Shown here one piece after another: positions 24,047 through 35,745 of a DNA stretch of 64,000 nucleotides (positions are counted from its first letter, which is position 1; each line of letters starts with the position of its first letter). The notes beneath the pieces were generated by a model, which did not search any database, was not told the origin of the DNA, and saw only the letters and a program-made list of their open reading frames with translations. The position numbers were made by a program, and so were the translations under genes. The DNA is taken from contig JAOPHQ010006541.1 in NCBI GenBank assembly GCA_030340625.1, positions 15,001-79,000 of the forward strand, written 5' to 3'. This stretch comes from Merluccius polli (taxonomy: Eukaryota > Chordata > Actinopteri > Gadiformes > Merlucciidae).

Positions 24047-24484
24047 CCACATAGACCAAGAATCGCAGGGTGATCATTAGTCGCTCTTAGTCACAGTAGT
24101 TTGTGTTTTGTCTTATAATAGCCTATAAGGTACAATGTCATCAGCCAAGTTGTGAAATTATTGGGGGAGTCTCGTAACATTGATAAAAGCAGGCTTGTCC
24201 CCATTCTCAAGTTCAAGGCACAGCGTGGCATAAACCCCTGCTCTTGCTGCGTGTGTACCCGTGTGTGTGTATGTGTGCTTATGTGGCCGTTTTAACCTTG
24301 TAAACGTCATTTTCCGACCAATTTTATTTGATTCACGTAGCGGGGAGGGCCTAGGAGAATTTTTTTGAGCCGGGGGGAGGGCCCCGGAAAAAAAAAATTA
24401 CCAGGGGGGAGGGCCAGGCAGAACATTTTTAACCCGATCGTCTGGCGACCGGCCCTCCCCCCCCGCTAAATATCGTACAGTCCC

Positions 24485-25363
24485 TTAGGAAACATTAACT
24501 ATCAAGTCAGTCATAACACTGGCTTTAAATATTAGGCAAGACTCAAATCAAGTCACCGAAAGTGTGACCTTGATTTGACCTTGACACACACACACTACAA
24601 GTGTAGTAGTTTGTCAGCTTTTCAGTAATCTTTGACAGCAATTTTACTGTCTTTGATCATTGGTTTTGAAGTCTTGTCTAAATCAACTATGTTATCGGTA
24701 ATCATTACGAAGCAATTGTGGCACTTTTATTTTGCCAAAGACTGAATAGATGTTTTTCCCTCAGCTGTGCCTGAATGTTTTGTCCCCTGCATTCCTTGTG
24801 TCCAGCGTATCACTGAGCTTTACATTCATTATCACTCATTAGAGTGAAAGAGAAGTGGTCTGAAACGAGACAATAATTAGTAACGGTATTCATCCCATAT
24901 AAACCAGGGCCCCCACGGAAAGCGTGAACCATCATCCGACCAATTAAAATCCCTGGAAAACTTGGCAGGCAGAAACACCTAAAGAACCCTGTCAATATCG
25001 ACCAACATCAACAAAACATGACAAAAATAAAAGCGTGTGACAAAATTTCCTATGGAGCCGACTCCCCTCCTGTTGACTTTCAAAAGACTTTGCCCTCGCT
25101 GGGCCCTTAATGAAGGCCCCATTCGTGGCCCAGTCTCATCCCTGTATTTCCACGGGAACAATAGAATGCTTCTGCTAAATCCAGTGCCTGGCTGCCCTGT
25201 TATAGCCATGACCCATATACATAATTATCCAGGGGTCCATCTGGGAGACACACAGACACACACAGACCCCTCTATTCGTCTTACTAATTGTTGCCCCTGA
25301 AAGAAGGAACACACACACACACACACACTGGCCTTGGTATTTAGCAGGCGTTGAGGAAGCTGA
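24485..25363. other. unique non-coding sequence
   Basis: No repeat recognised apart from a short CA run near 25310. The segment 25030-25230 is non-repetitive and balanced in composition but has no supported exon. Confidence 0.45.
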
Positions 25364-25364
25364 T

Positions 25365-25366
25365 GC

Positions 25367-25431
<65 letters not shown>
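25365..25431. repeat. (GAT)n microsatellite
   Basis: About 22 GAT units. The minus-strand poly-isoleucine frame is an artefact. Confidence 0.98.
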
Positions 25432-25433
<2 letters not shown>

Positions 25434-25858
25434 GATGGATGTTGCTTCCCTACTATGGTGAACGCCCAGTAGTCTCCTCACATGTGTCTGTACATTCTTA
25501 TCATTGAGCGACCAATAGAAAGACTGCATCGACTTCAGTGAGCCGAGATGAGCAAAAATAAAATAAATAGAGTGTGAGGCGACGGCCGCTGGTTGTGGGT
25601 TAAGTAAGTTGAGAGTATTTATAGACCCGACCAGCATTTGATTATTTGAAGAACTGTTTAAACAAGCAGTTGGGTTAGCAGACGGAGATTCAACATTTTC
25701 TGGGGAAACGGAAATATACAGCACGCAGAAGCAAAGGTTGAAATAATGAGTTCAAATGACAAGCAGATAGCGCTCCGAATTGGGTAAACATAATATCGTT
25801 TTTAACCCTACAGTCACAGTCTTTTTTAATCTTGATTCTAATCTCAGATATCCATGTT

Positions 25859-25942
25859 CTTCATCCAAAAATAGTTAAAATCACATGCCTTAAATCACAT
25901 GCCTTAAACAAATGACATCCAGGAATTTTATCAGCAGGAAAT
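25859..25942 (+). repeat. dispersed repeat, copy 2
   Basis: Second copy of the repeat at 6418-6491. It contains a local duplication (TCACATGCCTTAAA twice) that is absent from copy 1 and is followed at once by a GT tract (25942-25980). Confidence 0.85.
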
Positions 25943-26059
25943 GTGTGTGTTTGTGTGTTTGTGTGTGTGTGTGTGTGTAGGTGACTGATGGAGAAAACTT
26001 TTTGCAGATGAGTGTGAGTTGAGTTGACTCATGCAGTAGTTTACCTACTCCTCAACCGG

Positions 26060-27130
26060 CATTATAATGAGAAACCTGGGCTGCGCAGAGAAATGCCTTC
26101 AGAAACATGTGTATTGGAGTTTCCACGCAGAATCCCAGATGTATAAGCTATCCTGTGAGGTGAAAATGTGCGTATGTCTACGCAACCCTAGATGTCTCGC
26201 GTACACAGTGCTGGAAGTCAGTGTGATATGGGGACACAAAGCGAGAGATATTGCATGTAAAAGGGCATTATGATGAAGGCACTTTTGAGTAGACAGACAA
26301 TGGGAATAACAGATAGATTGGGGATACACCAGTCCACCCTTAGCCATATGAAGCCTGGGGTTTGGGATGGCGTTATCCGCCTGACTCCGCACTACATTTT
26401 TCCCGTACACTCAGTTGAACAGGCCAACTGTAAGAGCCAGAATAAAATTGATCGAATGATGTATGATACATTATGTGAAGTAACGCTGCTGACTATAAAG
26501 AGGAACTAATCTCTGTCGAGTCAGCTGTTCCGGCAGGAAGGAGAGCGGTTTTTGACTGTTCTAGACGCGTGCTGTCGCTGAGACAGCTTGTTGCTGCTGT
26601 AGTGAGTGTTGTGTCGGTATGTTACTGTTTGTCTGTTTGTTTATTCGGAAATATGTGTGAGGAACCTTTATTAAACAGACACTGTAATCAGTGTGTCAAT
26701 TATGTGAACCGTGGTGCAGCACCTCAGTGGCTTAAAGCGTTGGCTTGGCCTCTACACCAACATTCAAATTCAATTTGCAGTGGCTACCAGTTTTCCAAAT
26801 TGAATCGACTTTTGCCATTTTTGATTCAGGTTTCTGAATGAGCAACTGGTTTATTTAGAAATCCAGGTAATTATGGGCATGCCTTGAACCATGTTTGGTC
26901 AATTATGGGAGCTGACGGGGTGTGGACTCTAAGCTCGTTCATGTGCTCACAATCTCGGGACAATCGGTATGTATGAACAGAAAACCCTGTACCGTCATGC
27001 TGCGCACTGTTTGAACATCTCGGAAAATCTCTGCGTACACAGATTTCCAACTTTCTCGTGGAGCATTCATTTGTGCAGACACCTACGATAAAGACATCTA
27101 TGCGTATGGCCCCGGATAAGCAGTCGTCCT
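26060..27130. mobile_element. possible decayed DNA transposon region
   Basis: The right side, read on the minus strand, begins GGGGCCATACGCATAGATG and contains TGTGTACGCAGAG. The left side contains GCGTATGTCTACGCAAC and CGCGTACACAG. This CGTACGCA-like vocabulary is common in fish PIF/Harbinger elements. A left terminus and target duplication were not found. A degenerate tRNA-like stretch (TGGCTTAAAGCGTTGGC, then ATTCAAATTC) sits near 26729-26778. This is a suspicion, not a defined element. Confidence 0.25.
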
Positions 27131-28180
27131 CAGTGCATGAAATTCCTCCCCGCAAAGCTGTTCACTGCTTGACAAAAACGGCCAAACTTACAACCACTAA
27201 TAATGACTCTTTTGGCCCGGGGAGTCTGTAAATGGGGACGCTATCAAAGTGGACGGTATTAAAGCAGTCTGATGAGTTTCCCTTTGAGAGCATTTGGCAT
27301 ATAAAAGCACTTCTTTGAATTCAGACCTCCTCTTATGAAAGCGTTGACTATCGGAGAGGAGAGGACTGTGTGCCTGATGTGGTTTCTCTCCTTGGGTTGC
27401 ACCGGGCTGAGGAGGGAATCACTGGCGTGTTTAAAGGCCACAGACTATAAATACAGAGAAACAACCTCTCATGAATATTTGAAGGTCCGGCCATAACTGT
27501 TCCAATGTTCCCGTGGTTACGTGAGGACACACACACACACACACACACAGTTTCAATGTTCATGTCGTTAGGTGAAGTCCTTGCTGAAAACACACGCACA
27601 CATACATCAAAATGAGGCACACACACAGCCATTCGCATTATTACCCTCTTGCCGTGGTGAGTAGATATTATATGGATGGCATAATATAAAGGTTAATAAA
27701 CTGCTGGATTACCAGGATGCAGAGGAAAGGCAGACAGATGAGAGGATAGCGAAGGAGACTCGAGGAAGAGTTATGCTGCTCCAGTAAAACCAAACAACCT
27801 TCCATTACCTCTGCAGTATGACCCGGGGACGAGACAGTACATCAAGGTATGCATTATTCTGTCTGTGTTTTAATTCACTGTTGCAGACTGCCTTCTATAA
27901 TTACCACCAAGGTAAACTGGCAGGACCCTGCTCTGAAAAGGTTTCTTGGCAACACACTCGTGGCGGCTCCATGATTGGCTGCTTCTGCCTGAGGCTTAAA
28001 CCCTTTCGACCAACCAAAGTGTTCCCCCGCAGTTTCTTTTTTCCACTAAGTACCCCCTTCTCCACATGCCCCTCACCCTGCCAACCCAAACCTTGAAGAT
28101 ATTCAATTCAGCTCCTTAAGTCCTTGATAAAAGACACTTTTATATCACCTCCGGGTAGCACACGCACCCGGTATTGGGTG
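27131..28180. other. unique non-coding sequence
   Basis: Non-repetitive except for a short CA run at about 27530-27549. No exon supported. Confidence 0.45.
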
Positions 28181-28201
28181 ACGGGGGGGGGGGGGGGGGG
28201 G
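28181..28201. repeat. poly-G run
   Basis: G homopolymer of about 20 bp, followed by further G-rich sequence to about 28250. Confidence 0.93.
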
Positions 28202-28380
28202 TGAGGCAGGGTGAGCCGGGCGGTGGGCTGGGGGGGTGGGGGGGGGTGACAGGAGGGCCGGTGGGCGCGTGCTGACCCTGACCTGGCAGCGTCTCCCTCC
28301 ATGTGATATGAGCTCTCTGAAGCCGATGGTTTACCAGACGCTTGGCTCCGGTCCCACTGCCTCTGGAGCCCAGGGCCCTT

Positions 28381-29163
28381 CCTGGGGACTACTAGACTAG
28401 AGTTACCCTGTCCATACCTGGGGACTACTAGACTAGAGTTAGCCTGTCCATACCTGGGGACTACGAGACTAGTTACACTGTCCATACCTGGGGACTACTA
28501 GACTAGAGTTACCCAGTCCATACCTGGGGACTACGAGACTAGTTACACTGTCCATACCTGGGGACTACGAGACTAGAGTTACCCTGTCCATACCTGGGGA
28601 CTACGAGACTAGTTACACTGTCCATACCTGGGGACTACGAGACTAGTTACACTGTCCATACCTGGGGACTACGAGACTAGAGTTACCCTGTCCATACCTG
28701 GGGACTACGAGACTAGTTACACTGTCCATACCTGGGGACTACGAGACTAGAGTTACCCTGTCCATACCTGGGGACTACGAGACTAGTTACACTGTCCATA
28801 CCTGGGGACTACGAGACTAGAGTTACCCTGTCCATACCTGGGGACTACGAGACTAGAGTTACCCTGTCCATACCTGGGGACTACTAGACTAGAGTTACCC
28901 TGTCCATACCTGGGGACTACGAGACTAGACTTACCCTGTCCATACCTGGGGACTACGAGACAAGTTACACTGTCCATACCTGGGGACTACTAGACTAGAG
29001 TTACCCTGTCCATACCTGGGGACTACGAGACTAGAGTTACCCTGTCCATACCTGGGGACTACGAGACTAGAGTTACCATGTCCATACCTGGGGACTACAA
29101 GACTAGTTACACTGTCCATACCTGGGGACTACGAGACTAGAGTTACCCTGTCCATACCTGGGG
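28381..29163. repeat. 34/36-bp minisatellite, about 22 copies
   Basis: Unit core is CCTGGGGACTACGAGACTAG. The 36-bp form continues AGTTACCCTGTCCATA with an extra AG, and the 34-bp form continues TTACACTGTCCATA. The two forms alternate through much of the array. Some units read ACTACTAGAC instead of ACTACGAGAC. The minus strand gives a VVPRYGQGNSSL-type peptide across 36-bp units, but the 34-bp units break the frame, so it is not coding. Confidence 0.97.
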
Positions 29164-29176
29164 GCTCCTTAAAAAT

Positions 29177-29178
29177 TG

Positions 29179-29213
<35 letters not shown>

Positions 29214-29225
29214 GCATGCGTGTGC

Positions 29226-29305
<80 letters not shown>

Positions 29306-29306
29306 A
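29177..29306. repeat. (GT)n microsatellite, ~130 bp
   Basis: GT tract beginning 14 bp after the minisatellite ends, with GCATGCG and GCGCGCG interruptions. Confidence 0.97.
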
Positions 29307-30380
29307 AACTAAATCCCAGCCTCCTCCAGTGCCCTCCTGGCAGCCAGGATGTCCTCTTGCTCCGGGACTGTGAATAAGGAGCATTGTGGACCCTGGAGAC
29401 AGGAGCCGCCGGCCAGCCCAGCGGACTCCACAAACACGTGGAGTGCAAAGGATGCCTCCGCACAGTGGAAATATATTGAGTGAGTGAATAACTGGACAGC
29501 ACCAGTACCTTAGACGAAGGGCTACATTATATTAAGAAACAAATCAATAGTGTGCAGATTTTAAGTTCATCTCATGTTCATTGTTTCACGTTCATTGTTC
29601 GGACTACTTGAACTCAGCCATGAAATGTGCTGATCGTAAGATTTGAGAGTTGTAAAGAGAGAGAGAGAGCAGAAAAGAGGAGACGAGAGGAAGATTTCCC
29701 TCTCTACCTTTCTCCGCCATTGAAAAGTGTTGCATTTCATGCATCTGTGATTGACAGGCAAGATGGCTATCCCGAACCAATCGTAGAAGAGATTGGCCCT
29801 GATTGGTCAGAAATTAGCAGGGAGCAGTCTAAATTGTCTCAAACTGAGGCAGGCGTGCAGTCAACCACAACAGATTTTCTCACAGAGCATGTTACTCACT
29901 AATAGCTGACGGATGGCTATGGCATTTCTAACAAATTATACCCAAACTGTAGCTCTTAAATCTTACCCACAGTAGATTTTCCATCATAATGGAATGTGAT
30001 ATAGGGCTCCTTATTTGTAGTATTTATTATAATTATAGCAGCTATATGAAACGTCTATTCCATGTTTTATCGCTAACCAGCAGGATACCACAAACACTGG
30101 AACAAGACTTTATCTCATCTTGGTGTTATTTTGGCTTCAAATTAGTTTCACGGCAGTACTACAGGAAATAAAGAAAACACAACAGGGCTCCCTCCCTGTT
30201 TCAAAACAACCTCAACATAATCTTAGTCTCAATGTCCTGAGATTGCGTCTTCTTTTGACTGCTCCTACGTTTGTTTGTCTAAGTGTGTGTGCGTGTGTGT
30301 TTTTAGCGTTGAAGCTAAATTTAGCCATGCCACTTTAATCTCATTTCTCTAAGCTGGTGTATAAGGGAGGGCAAATAGGA
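29307..30380. other. unique non-coding sequence
   Basis: No element recognised. A short GA run lies at about 29656-29670. Confidence 0.5.
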
Positions 30381-30408
30381 CCATCTCACTCTCTCTCTCA
30401 CTCTCTCT

Positions 30409-30464
<56 letters not shown>

Positions 30465-30478
30465 CACACACACACACA
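30381..30478. repeat. (CT)n-(GCAC)n-(CA)n compound tract
   Basis: Three adjoining simple repeats. The order GCAC then CA repeats that seen at 17891. Confidence 0.95.
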
Positions 30479-32904
30479 ATGACTAAATGCTCTCAATGGA
30501 TTGTGGGAAATGACAAGGACAACTCCCATCAAAATATAACTGTCTACCATTCCTGCTTTGGACAAGACATGCAGCAGTAATAATAATAGAGACTAAAAAC
30601 AAGCATGATGTCCTGGCTCATTTCACAGTTGAAGTGAATGTGTATGTGTACTGGTGCCGCGGTAACGAGACAGTCAGTAGTCAGCGATGGCTAACCGCTA
30701 AAATCTCATTAGAACGTCCCCTCTGGGGGGCCGCGACCGGCTTTCTCTGCGTCACAACACCAAACGGCCACCTCAACACACACACACACACAAAAAACAC
30801 ACGCAAACACACACACCTACAGGGCAGGAACAACAATAAATATAATAATAACATAATAAATGAAAACTAACTACACACACAAAAACACACAACAGCTAAT
30901 TGCTTTCTTTTTTAAATTTAATTTCTACTTAACAATTAAGTCTCATTAGGGTATAAATCATATATTGCATGAATTGCAGTTGTATTATTGTGCTTGTTGT
31001 TTTGTTTTTAAGGATGTTTTTTTGTTGTGGTTAAGGAGATTATATTTTGTCTTTCTGAATGAAAACAACTCATACAGATGCCCTCATGCATCTGAGAATG
31101 TGTTGAAGGATATGACGAGTTCACTTCCATGCACACACACACACACACACACAAAAGAACACATTATAGAGTCATGTCTCGTGTAATGACAAACATGTCA
31201 AACATGACGAATCTATTAATTATTCAAATATAGTTGGACAGACATTGAGCATCAGACAACTATGGAGACCATAGATGTGATGTGAATTCAAATATCTTTT
31301 CATGCACATTTCTTACATACATGACAACACTTATGTATTCTGTTGGCCGCTGTACATTTTTAATTTATGAACATCATGTTTATTTACTTGTACCCACAAA
31401 GTAAGGCACGGCGGTGGCTGCAGGGCTCAGTTTCAGCAGACACGACAGTTTCTAAAGTAGAACTCATGAATATTTGACATGTCTCAGATAGTTTGGTGAA
31501 CGTTAGCAGTGGCCACTCATGCTGCTGGGTCAACGCAGATTGTTTTTAAAAAGAAAAAAAGAAAGAAAGACAAGACAAAAAAAGGAAGACATAAAGAAAG
31601 AAAGACAGAAACAAACAAACAAACAAACAAACAATCAAACAAACACCGGGGATACATTGATGTAGTAAGACGAAGAACATCACATGTAGGCTACATGTTA
31701 AACTGAGGGAACAGGGCAATGGAGAAATAGTTGTTTCTTCTAAAAATAGTTACTACGTCACTTGATCAAAAAATGGATGGACCAGAATAGCCAAACAATG
31801 TTTGTATAGGAATGTTTGTTTGAGTGTAGGAACGCGAGTGTGCGTGTGAGTAATGGCTCCCTCCCACGCTATTGCAGCGGCAAACGGCGCCCAGAATGCA
31901 TGCATCAGAAAGCAACATCAATAATGCAATCCAACAGAGGGGTGTCACCACCAGGGCTGACCCCTTAGCTCATGGACTTGCACCCAGTCTGTGGTCATCT
32001 AGAGCCCCACCTAGTGGTTGAGTTCACTGCAACACACAGAAGCAGAAAACAAACCACAGAGCTACTTAAACTTGGTCGGACTGTCTAGTGATTGTGATGG
32101 CTTCCTGCGCATTGTCAGACTGACAGGTAAGAAATGATTGACAGGCAAGGAGGCCAATCATGACTATTCAGCCCAATTCTCTTCTCCTCCCCCGCCTTTT
32201 GTCCAGGACCGACCAGGGTGTCATAGAGGGGAGATGCCACAGAAGCAGTTCAGCTTCTCCATCCAGTTGCACCAGCTATCTGTAAGTTTGTTAATAATGG
32301 CCCTTTCCCATACACAGGCTAGGTTGGCTTGACTCGGTTTCACTCGGTGCGTCAGCAGCACGGCTAGGATTTGCATCTCCATGACAACAAGGCTACCCGC
32401 TTGAAGGCGTGTCTTTAACTAACCTTAATTATATATAGTTCTATTTTGCAGATTATTTTTTGTCAGCAACTGCCACCATTTACACCGTTTACACCTGCTT
32501 AGTTAGGGGTAGTTGTAAATATTTATGAACTACTAAGTGCTACGTAAGAACTAGTTTGTGTGGTACAGCCCATTTTGATTTAGTAATGTGTAAACCCCGA
32601 CTAACTAACACTTACGTTATAGACCTTATGCAAAGCTGGTGCAACCAGCAGACTTCAGACTAGTATAAGGGTTTGGCGAATCCTGGAGCGAAAAGTGAGG
32701 AAGGGCACCAATAAAAAAACAAACAAACAAACATGTACATGAAGCCATGCTGTAACCACTTTCAAATGTAGCCTACTTCCTAACAATCAACAGACAAACA
32801 AACAAAACCCAAATTCTGTACGACCATGAATGCGTGCAGAATGAACTAATGGATGTTTTGATGCATAGTGAGACACTGCACATGGTAATTAGGGAAGATC
32901 AACA
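30479..32904. other. mostly unique, A-rich simple repeats
   Basis: CA runs near 30780-30820 and 31131-31153, and an A-rich GAAA/ACAA tract at about 31548-31650. No exon supported. Confidence 0.5.
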
Positions 32905-33469
32905 TTAAAGGGATAGTTTGGATGTTTTGAAGTGGGATTGTATGAGATACTTATCTAGAGTCGGTGTATTACCTACAGTAGAAAGCGGTCGGCGCGCTCC
33001 CAGTTTGGAGAAGCAGACAGCTGTACCAGCACAGACGCTAAGCATTGTACTGCTTTGAATGGGGCCAGCGGCAAAACGTCTTTCAGCCGCCTGAAAAAAG
33101 GCCCACCTAAAAAAAATCAATATCAGTTTAAGTGTACACTATATAAGTAATATTCACACCACGTTACTTTGCCGTCAGACAGCCTTTCCTTTGGCACTAC
33201 ATTTTCTCAACCGTTCTTCCCAAACAGGTGATCTGTGGGCGGCGTAGTACAGTGTGCGGCACATTTCGGCTTATGCGCAAATGTAAAGCGGTGAGAATAT
33301 TACTTACATAGCGTACACTTAAACTGATTGATTTTTTTAGGTAGGCCTTTTCTTCGGCGGCTTCTCCAAGCCGGGAGCGCGCCGACCGCCTTCTACTGGA
33401 GGTAATACACCGACTCTAGATAAGTACCTCATACAACCCCACTTCAAAACATCCAAACTATCCCTTTAA
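32905..33469. mobile_element. fold-back (long-TIR) element flanked by TTAA
   Basis: TTAA at 32905-32908 and 33466-33469 bounds ends that start AGGGATAGTTTGGATGTTTT and are inverted. Pairing continues through AAGTGGG, TATCTAGAGTCGGTGTATTAC, GGTCGGCGCGCTCCC and TTTAAGTGTAC to within about 120 bp of the centre. The left arm is about 75 bp longer than the right because of a block around 33010-33085. No coding frame. TTAA duplications are typical of piggyBac-type insertion, but the TIR motif alone does not prove the superfamily. Confidence 0.8.
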
Positions 33470-34125
33470 TGTGGCATGACAGACTCTTATAACTCATATG
33501 ATGATATGATGACGACATACTACATATCACTACAGCAAAGACTGTTACAATTTTCATCCTTGGAGGGTCCAAGAAAAGAAGACGAAGAGATAAAGAGAGA
33601 GAGCGATGGAGAGCTAAAGATGCGGGGGTCGGGTGGTGGTGGTGGTGGGTGGCGGCTAGGGTAGCGTTGGATAACACTAACACAAAAGGCCTGTTATGCG
33701 CGCAGCTTACCCGGGTCCTTACGGGGTTGTAGCTGTAATTTCCCAGATCAAAGTTCATGATATGGCTGTGTAACATGAAGACGCTGTGAGACGCCATTGA
33801 TGGAGGCCATACAATGGGCTCATTTAGGAGTGTCTCCACGCTGGTCTCCCGCCGTCTCCGGGGCCGGATGTATATCCCACGTGACGACAGACAAGCCAAT
33901 CAGGAGGAGGCTCCATGCAGTCCTCCTCCTGTGTACCTCTCTTAAAGTGTCACTCACTCTTCAACATAGTAATCTATGCCATTTTGTCACTGTGTTTAGA
34001 GAAAACAGTAAAATCCTATGTGTTTGCCGGTCTCCGCCAACCAGTTTGTGAACAGTCTGCTCTGCTCCGAACTCAAGTTGCGTTCTTCTCATGACGACGA
34101 AGGGACACAAGCGGCAAGGTGTGTC
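33470..34125. other. unique non-coding sequence
   Basis: A short GGT run lies near 33633-33650. No exon supported. Confidence 0.45.
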
Positions 34126-34310
34126 CGAGAGGGTTAAGCTTCTCGGACACTTATAAACAAGCTGATTTTAAGTCTTTGGAGGAAACTCCAAGTAAAGTCT
34201 CAAGTCTTTAGATTCAAGTCCAAGTCATGTCTTTTGGGTCGCAAGTCCAAGTCAAGTCTCAAGTCTTTTGGCCGCAAGTCTGAGTCAAGTCTCAAGTCTT
34301 AATAGTAACA
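34122..34310. repeat. palindrome plus CAAGTC-rich block
   Basis: GTGTCCGAGA (34122-34131) pairs exactly with TCTCGGACAC (34142-34151). Then about 130 bp is dominated by degenerate copies of CAAGTC/AAGTCT. The word block returns at 35500-35650 next to a sequence sharing GAGGGTTNAGCTTCTCGGAC. Confidence 0.7.
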
Positions 34311-35204
34311 TTGGACATGGACAAATAAAAACGGACACTGATGCATACACAATAAGCGTTGCAGATTTCAAATAAAACAATCATGGTTGATTAACAAGAC
34401 GATTAATTGGGAGATTAATTAAAGATTGTTTGTGTCATTCGAATTTAGGGAGAGAAAGGACAAATTAATCCAGAAAATATCAGTAATGCAGAAGCAAACC
34501 TGCCTCAGCGCCAGGGCCTTATGTTCACTTTTTCACATTCACAGCAACACAGGCTTCATACCAACCATTTTCCTGTGAAAAAAAAATCAAAGATGAAAGA
34601 CACCGGAAAAGCATGAGCATGATTGTTGTTAAAGAGATAATGGCCTGCAGTAAAACAAATAAAAAAACATTTTAAGTTGAAAACAAGTGTCACAAGTTTG
34701 ACTTTGATGATAACGGGTTTCATTTCATTCCTTCATCCGGAATTCATAGAGCCCTGGTTGCCCTACATTCAATCCATTCAGCATAGCTCAGTTTAGTTTT
34801 CTCTTTTAATACCAAGCAAGGCAAAAGCAATATGTAGGCCTAGTGGGACAGAGAGAAACTCAATCACAGACATTTAAATGACAGCAGGGTTTCCTAAAGT
34901 AGGCTATGAGGTTCAGTAAGCACTGATGGGATAGACAGCTCAACTCACTGCGATCAGGTTCAGTGTCTGCGGCCATAACGTTTGGAATGTGTAATATAGG
35001 GTCGGCTAATATTGGTTTTTGACTGAGTTAGAAAAGATATTGGATATTCAACAGATATTCACGATCCATAATAAAGCGATCTAAAGTAGGGTGGGAAAGG
35101 GAAAAACAGCAGTGTAAGTCCCGGATGGTCTAGCGGTGTTGACTGATTGGCTGCTGATATAACAGCGCTAAACCGGTGGAACCGATCCCCGGTCAAGTAC
35201 CAGC
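34311..35204. other. unique sequence, possible SINE-like head near 35118
   Basis: GGATGGTCTAGCGGTGTTGAC followed by GGAACCGATCCCCGGTC at about 35124-35193 resembles tRNA A and B boxes but is degenerate. The rest is unassigned. Confidence 0.35.
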
Positions 35205-35331
35205 GTGTCTATTGGGCTACCTGACGTGTCTATCGGGCTACCTGACGTGTCTAGTAGGCTACCTGACGTGTCTAGTGGGCTACCTGACGTGTCTAGTGGG
35301 CTACCTGACGTGTCTAGTGGGGCTACCTGAC
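35205..35331. repeat. 21-bp minisatellite, 6 copies
   Basis: Unit GTGTCTAGTGGGCTACCTGA plus C. The first three copies vary at TATTGGG, TATCGGG and TAGTAGG, and the last has one extra G. The 21-bp period keeps a frame open on both strands, but nothing else suggests coding. Confidence 0.96.
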
Positions 35332-35635
35332 GTGCTTCAGAGTGGAGGCTGCCTGACAGCGGCACCTCCCTCCAAGTCCGTGGCCAACTACGGTGGCCAC
35401 TTGGATAATAACAATAATGCAGTGTTTCCGATATGCATCCAGCAGCAGCGCAACAAACCAACAATGCATTCAATGATTACTTATTATAGCCATTAGAATC
35501 CAAGCTTTCAAGTTTCCAGAGAGACTCTAGTCTCAAAGTAGTCAAGTCTTGAGCAAGTCAAGTCTCACAGCAGGCGAGTCCATGTCAAGTCTCCATTTTC
35601 GCGAGTTTCGAGTCCCATTCTCAAGTCTCAAGTCT

Positions 35636-35745
35636 CCAGCTTTGACTCGGTGTGTGTGGATGTGTGGCGCTCCGTCTGGGCAGCGGTTGATGTTGATGTC
35701 CATGCCTGAGAGAGGGTTCAGCTTCTCGGACACGATGGCACTAGC
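35636..35745 (-). CDS. exon-like segment, unknown product
   Basis: On the minus strand, ATATATTTTTTAG (a usable 3' splice site) is followed directly by a frame in phase 0 that starts ASAIVSEKLNPLSG and continues MDININRCPDGAPH. Codons look natural and the segment is not low-complexity. After that the frame runs into the CAAGTC repeat block, and no strong 5' splice site was seen (CGA|GTCAAAG is weak). VSEKLNPL also appears in a partial copy at about 34126-34150. It may be a real exon, a retro-copy, or part of an unrecognised mobile element. The plus strand is open here too, which weakens the case. Confidence 0.22.

Larger units (their letters stand above)
23098..24484. mobile_element. 1.39-kb non-autonomous TIR transposon, TTA target duplication
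   Basis: The left end is GGGACTGTACGATATTTA (23098 on), and the right end (to 24484) is its exact reverse complement over 18 bases. The inverted region continues through a G-run and GAGGGCCGGTCG, about 40 bp in all. TTA flanks both sides (23095-23097 and 24485-24487). A 3-bp TTA duplication with GGG-starting ends is the hallmark of PIF/Harbinger elements. Just inside both ends are direct, not inverted, repeats of a GGGGGAGGGCC..GA.AATTTTT module (about four copies on the left, three on the right). There is no transposase frame. The interior contains C-runs, a duplicated GGACGCTGTAGACTCTGCTC and a possible nested piece from about 23497. Confidence 0.8.

Noticed and set aside
25341..25724. 127-residue minus-strand frame
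   Set aside because: One end is poly-isoleucine from the (GAT)n tract, and the remainder shows no domain I recognise and no splice support.
28108..29119. Minus-strand repeated peptide VVPRYGQGNSSL
   Set aside because: Only the 36-bp units keep the frame; the 34-bp units break it and no flanking exon signals exist.
28381..29163. CRISPR-like array of 34/36-bp units
   Set aside because: Units are directly contiguous with no unique spacers, in a vertebrate context. It is a minisatellite.
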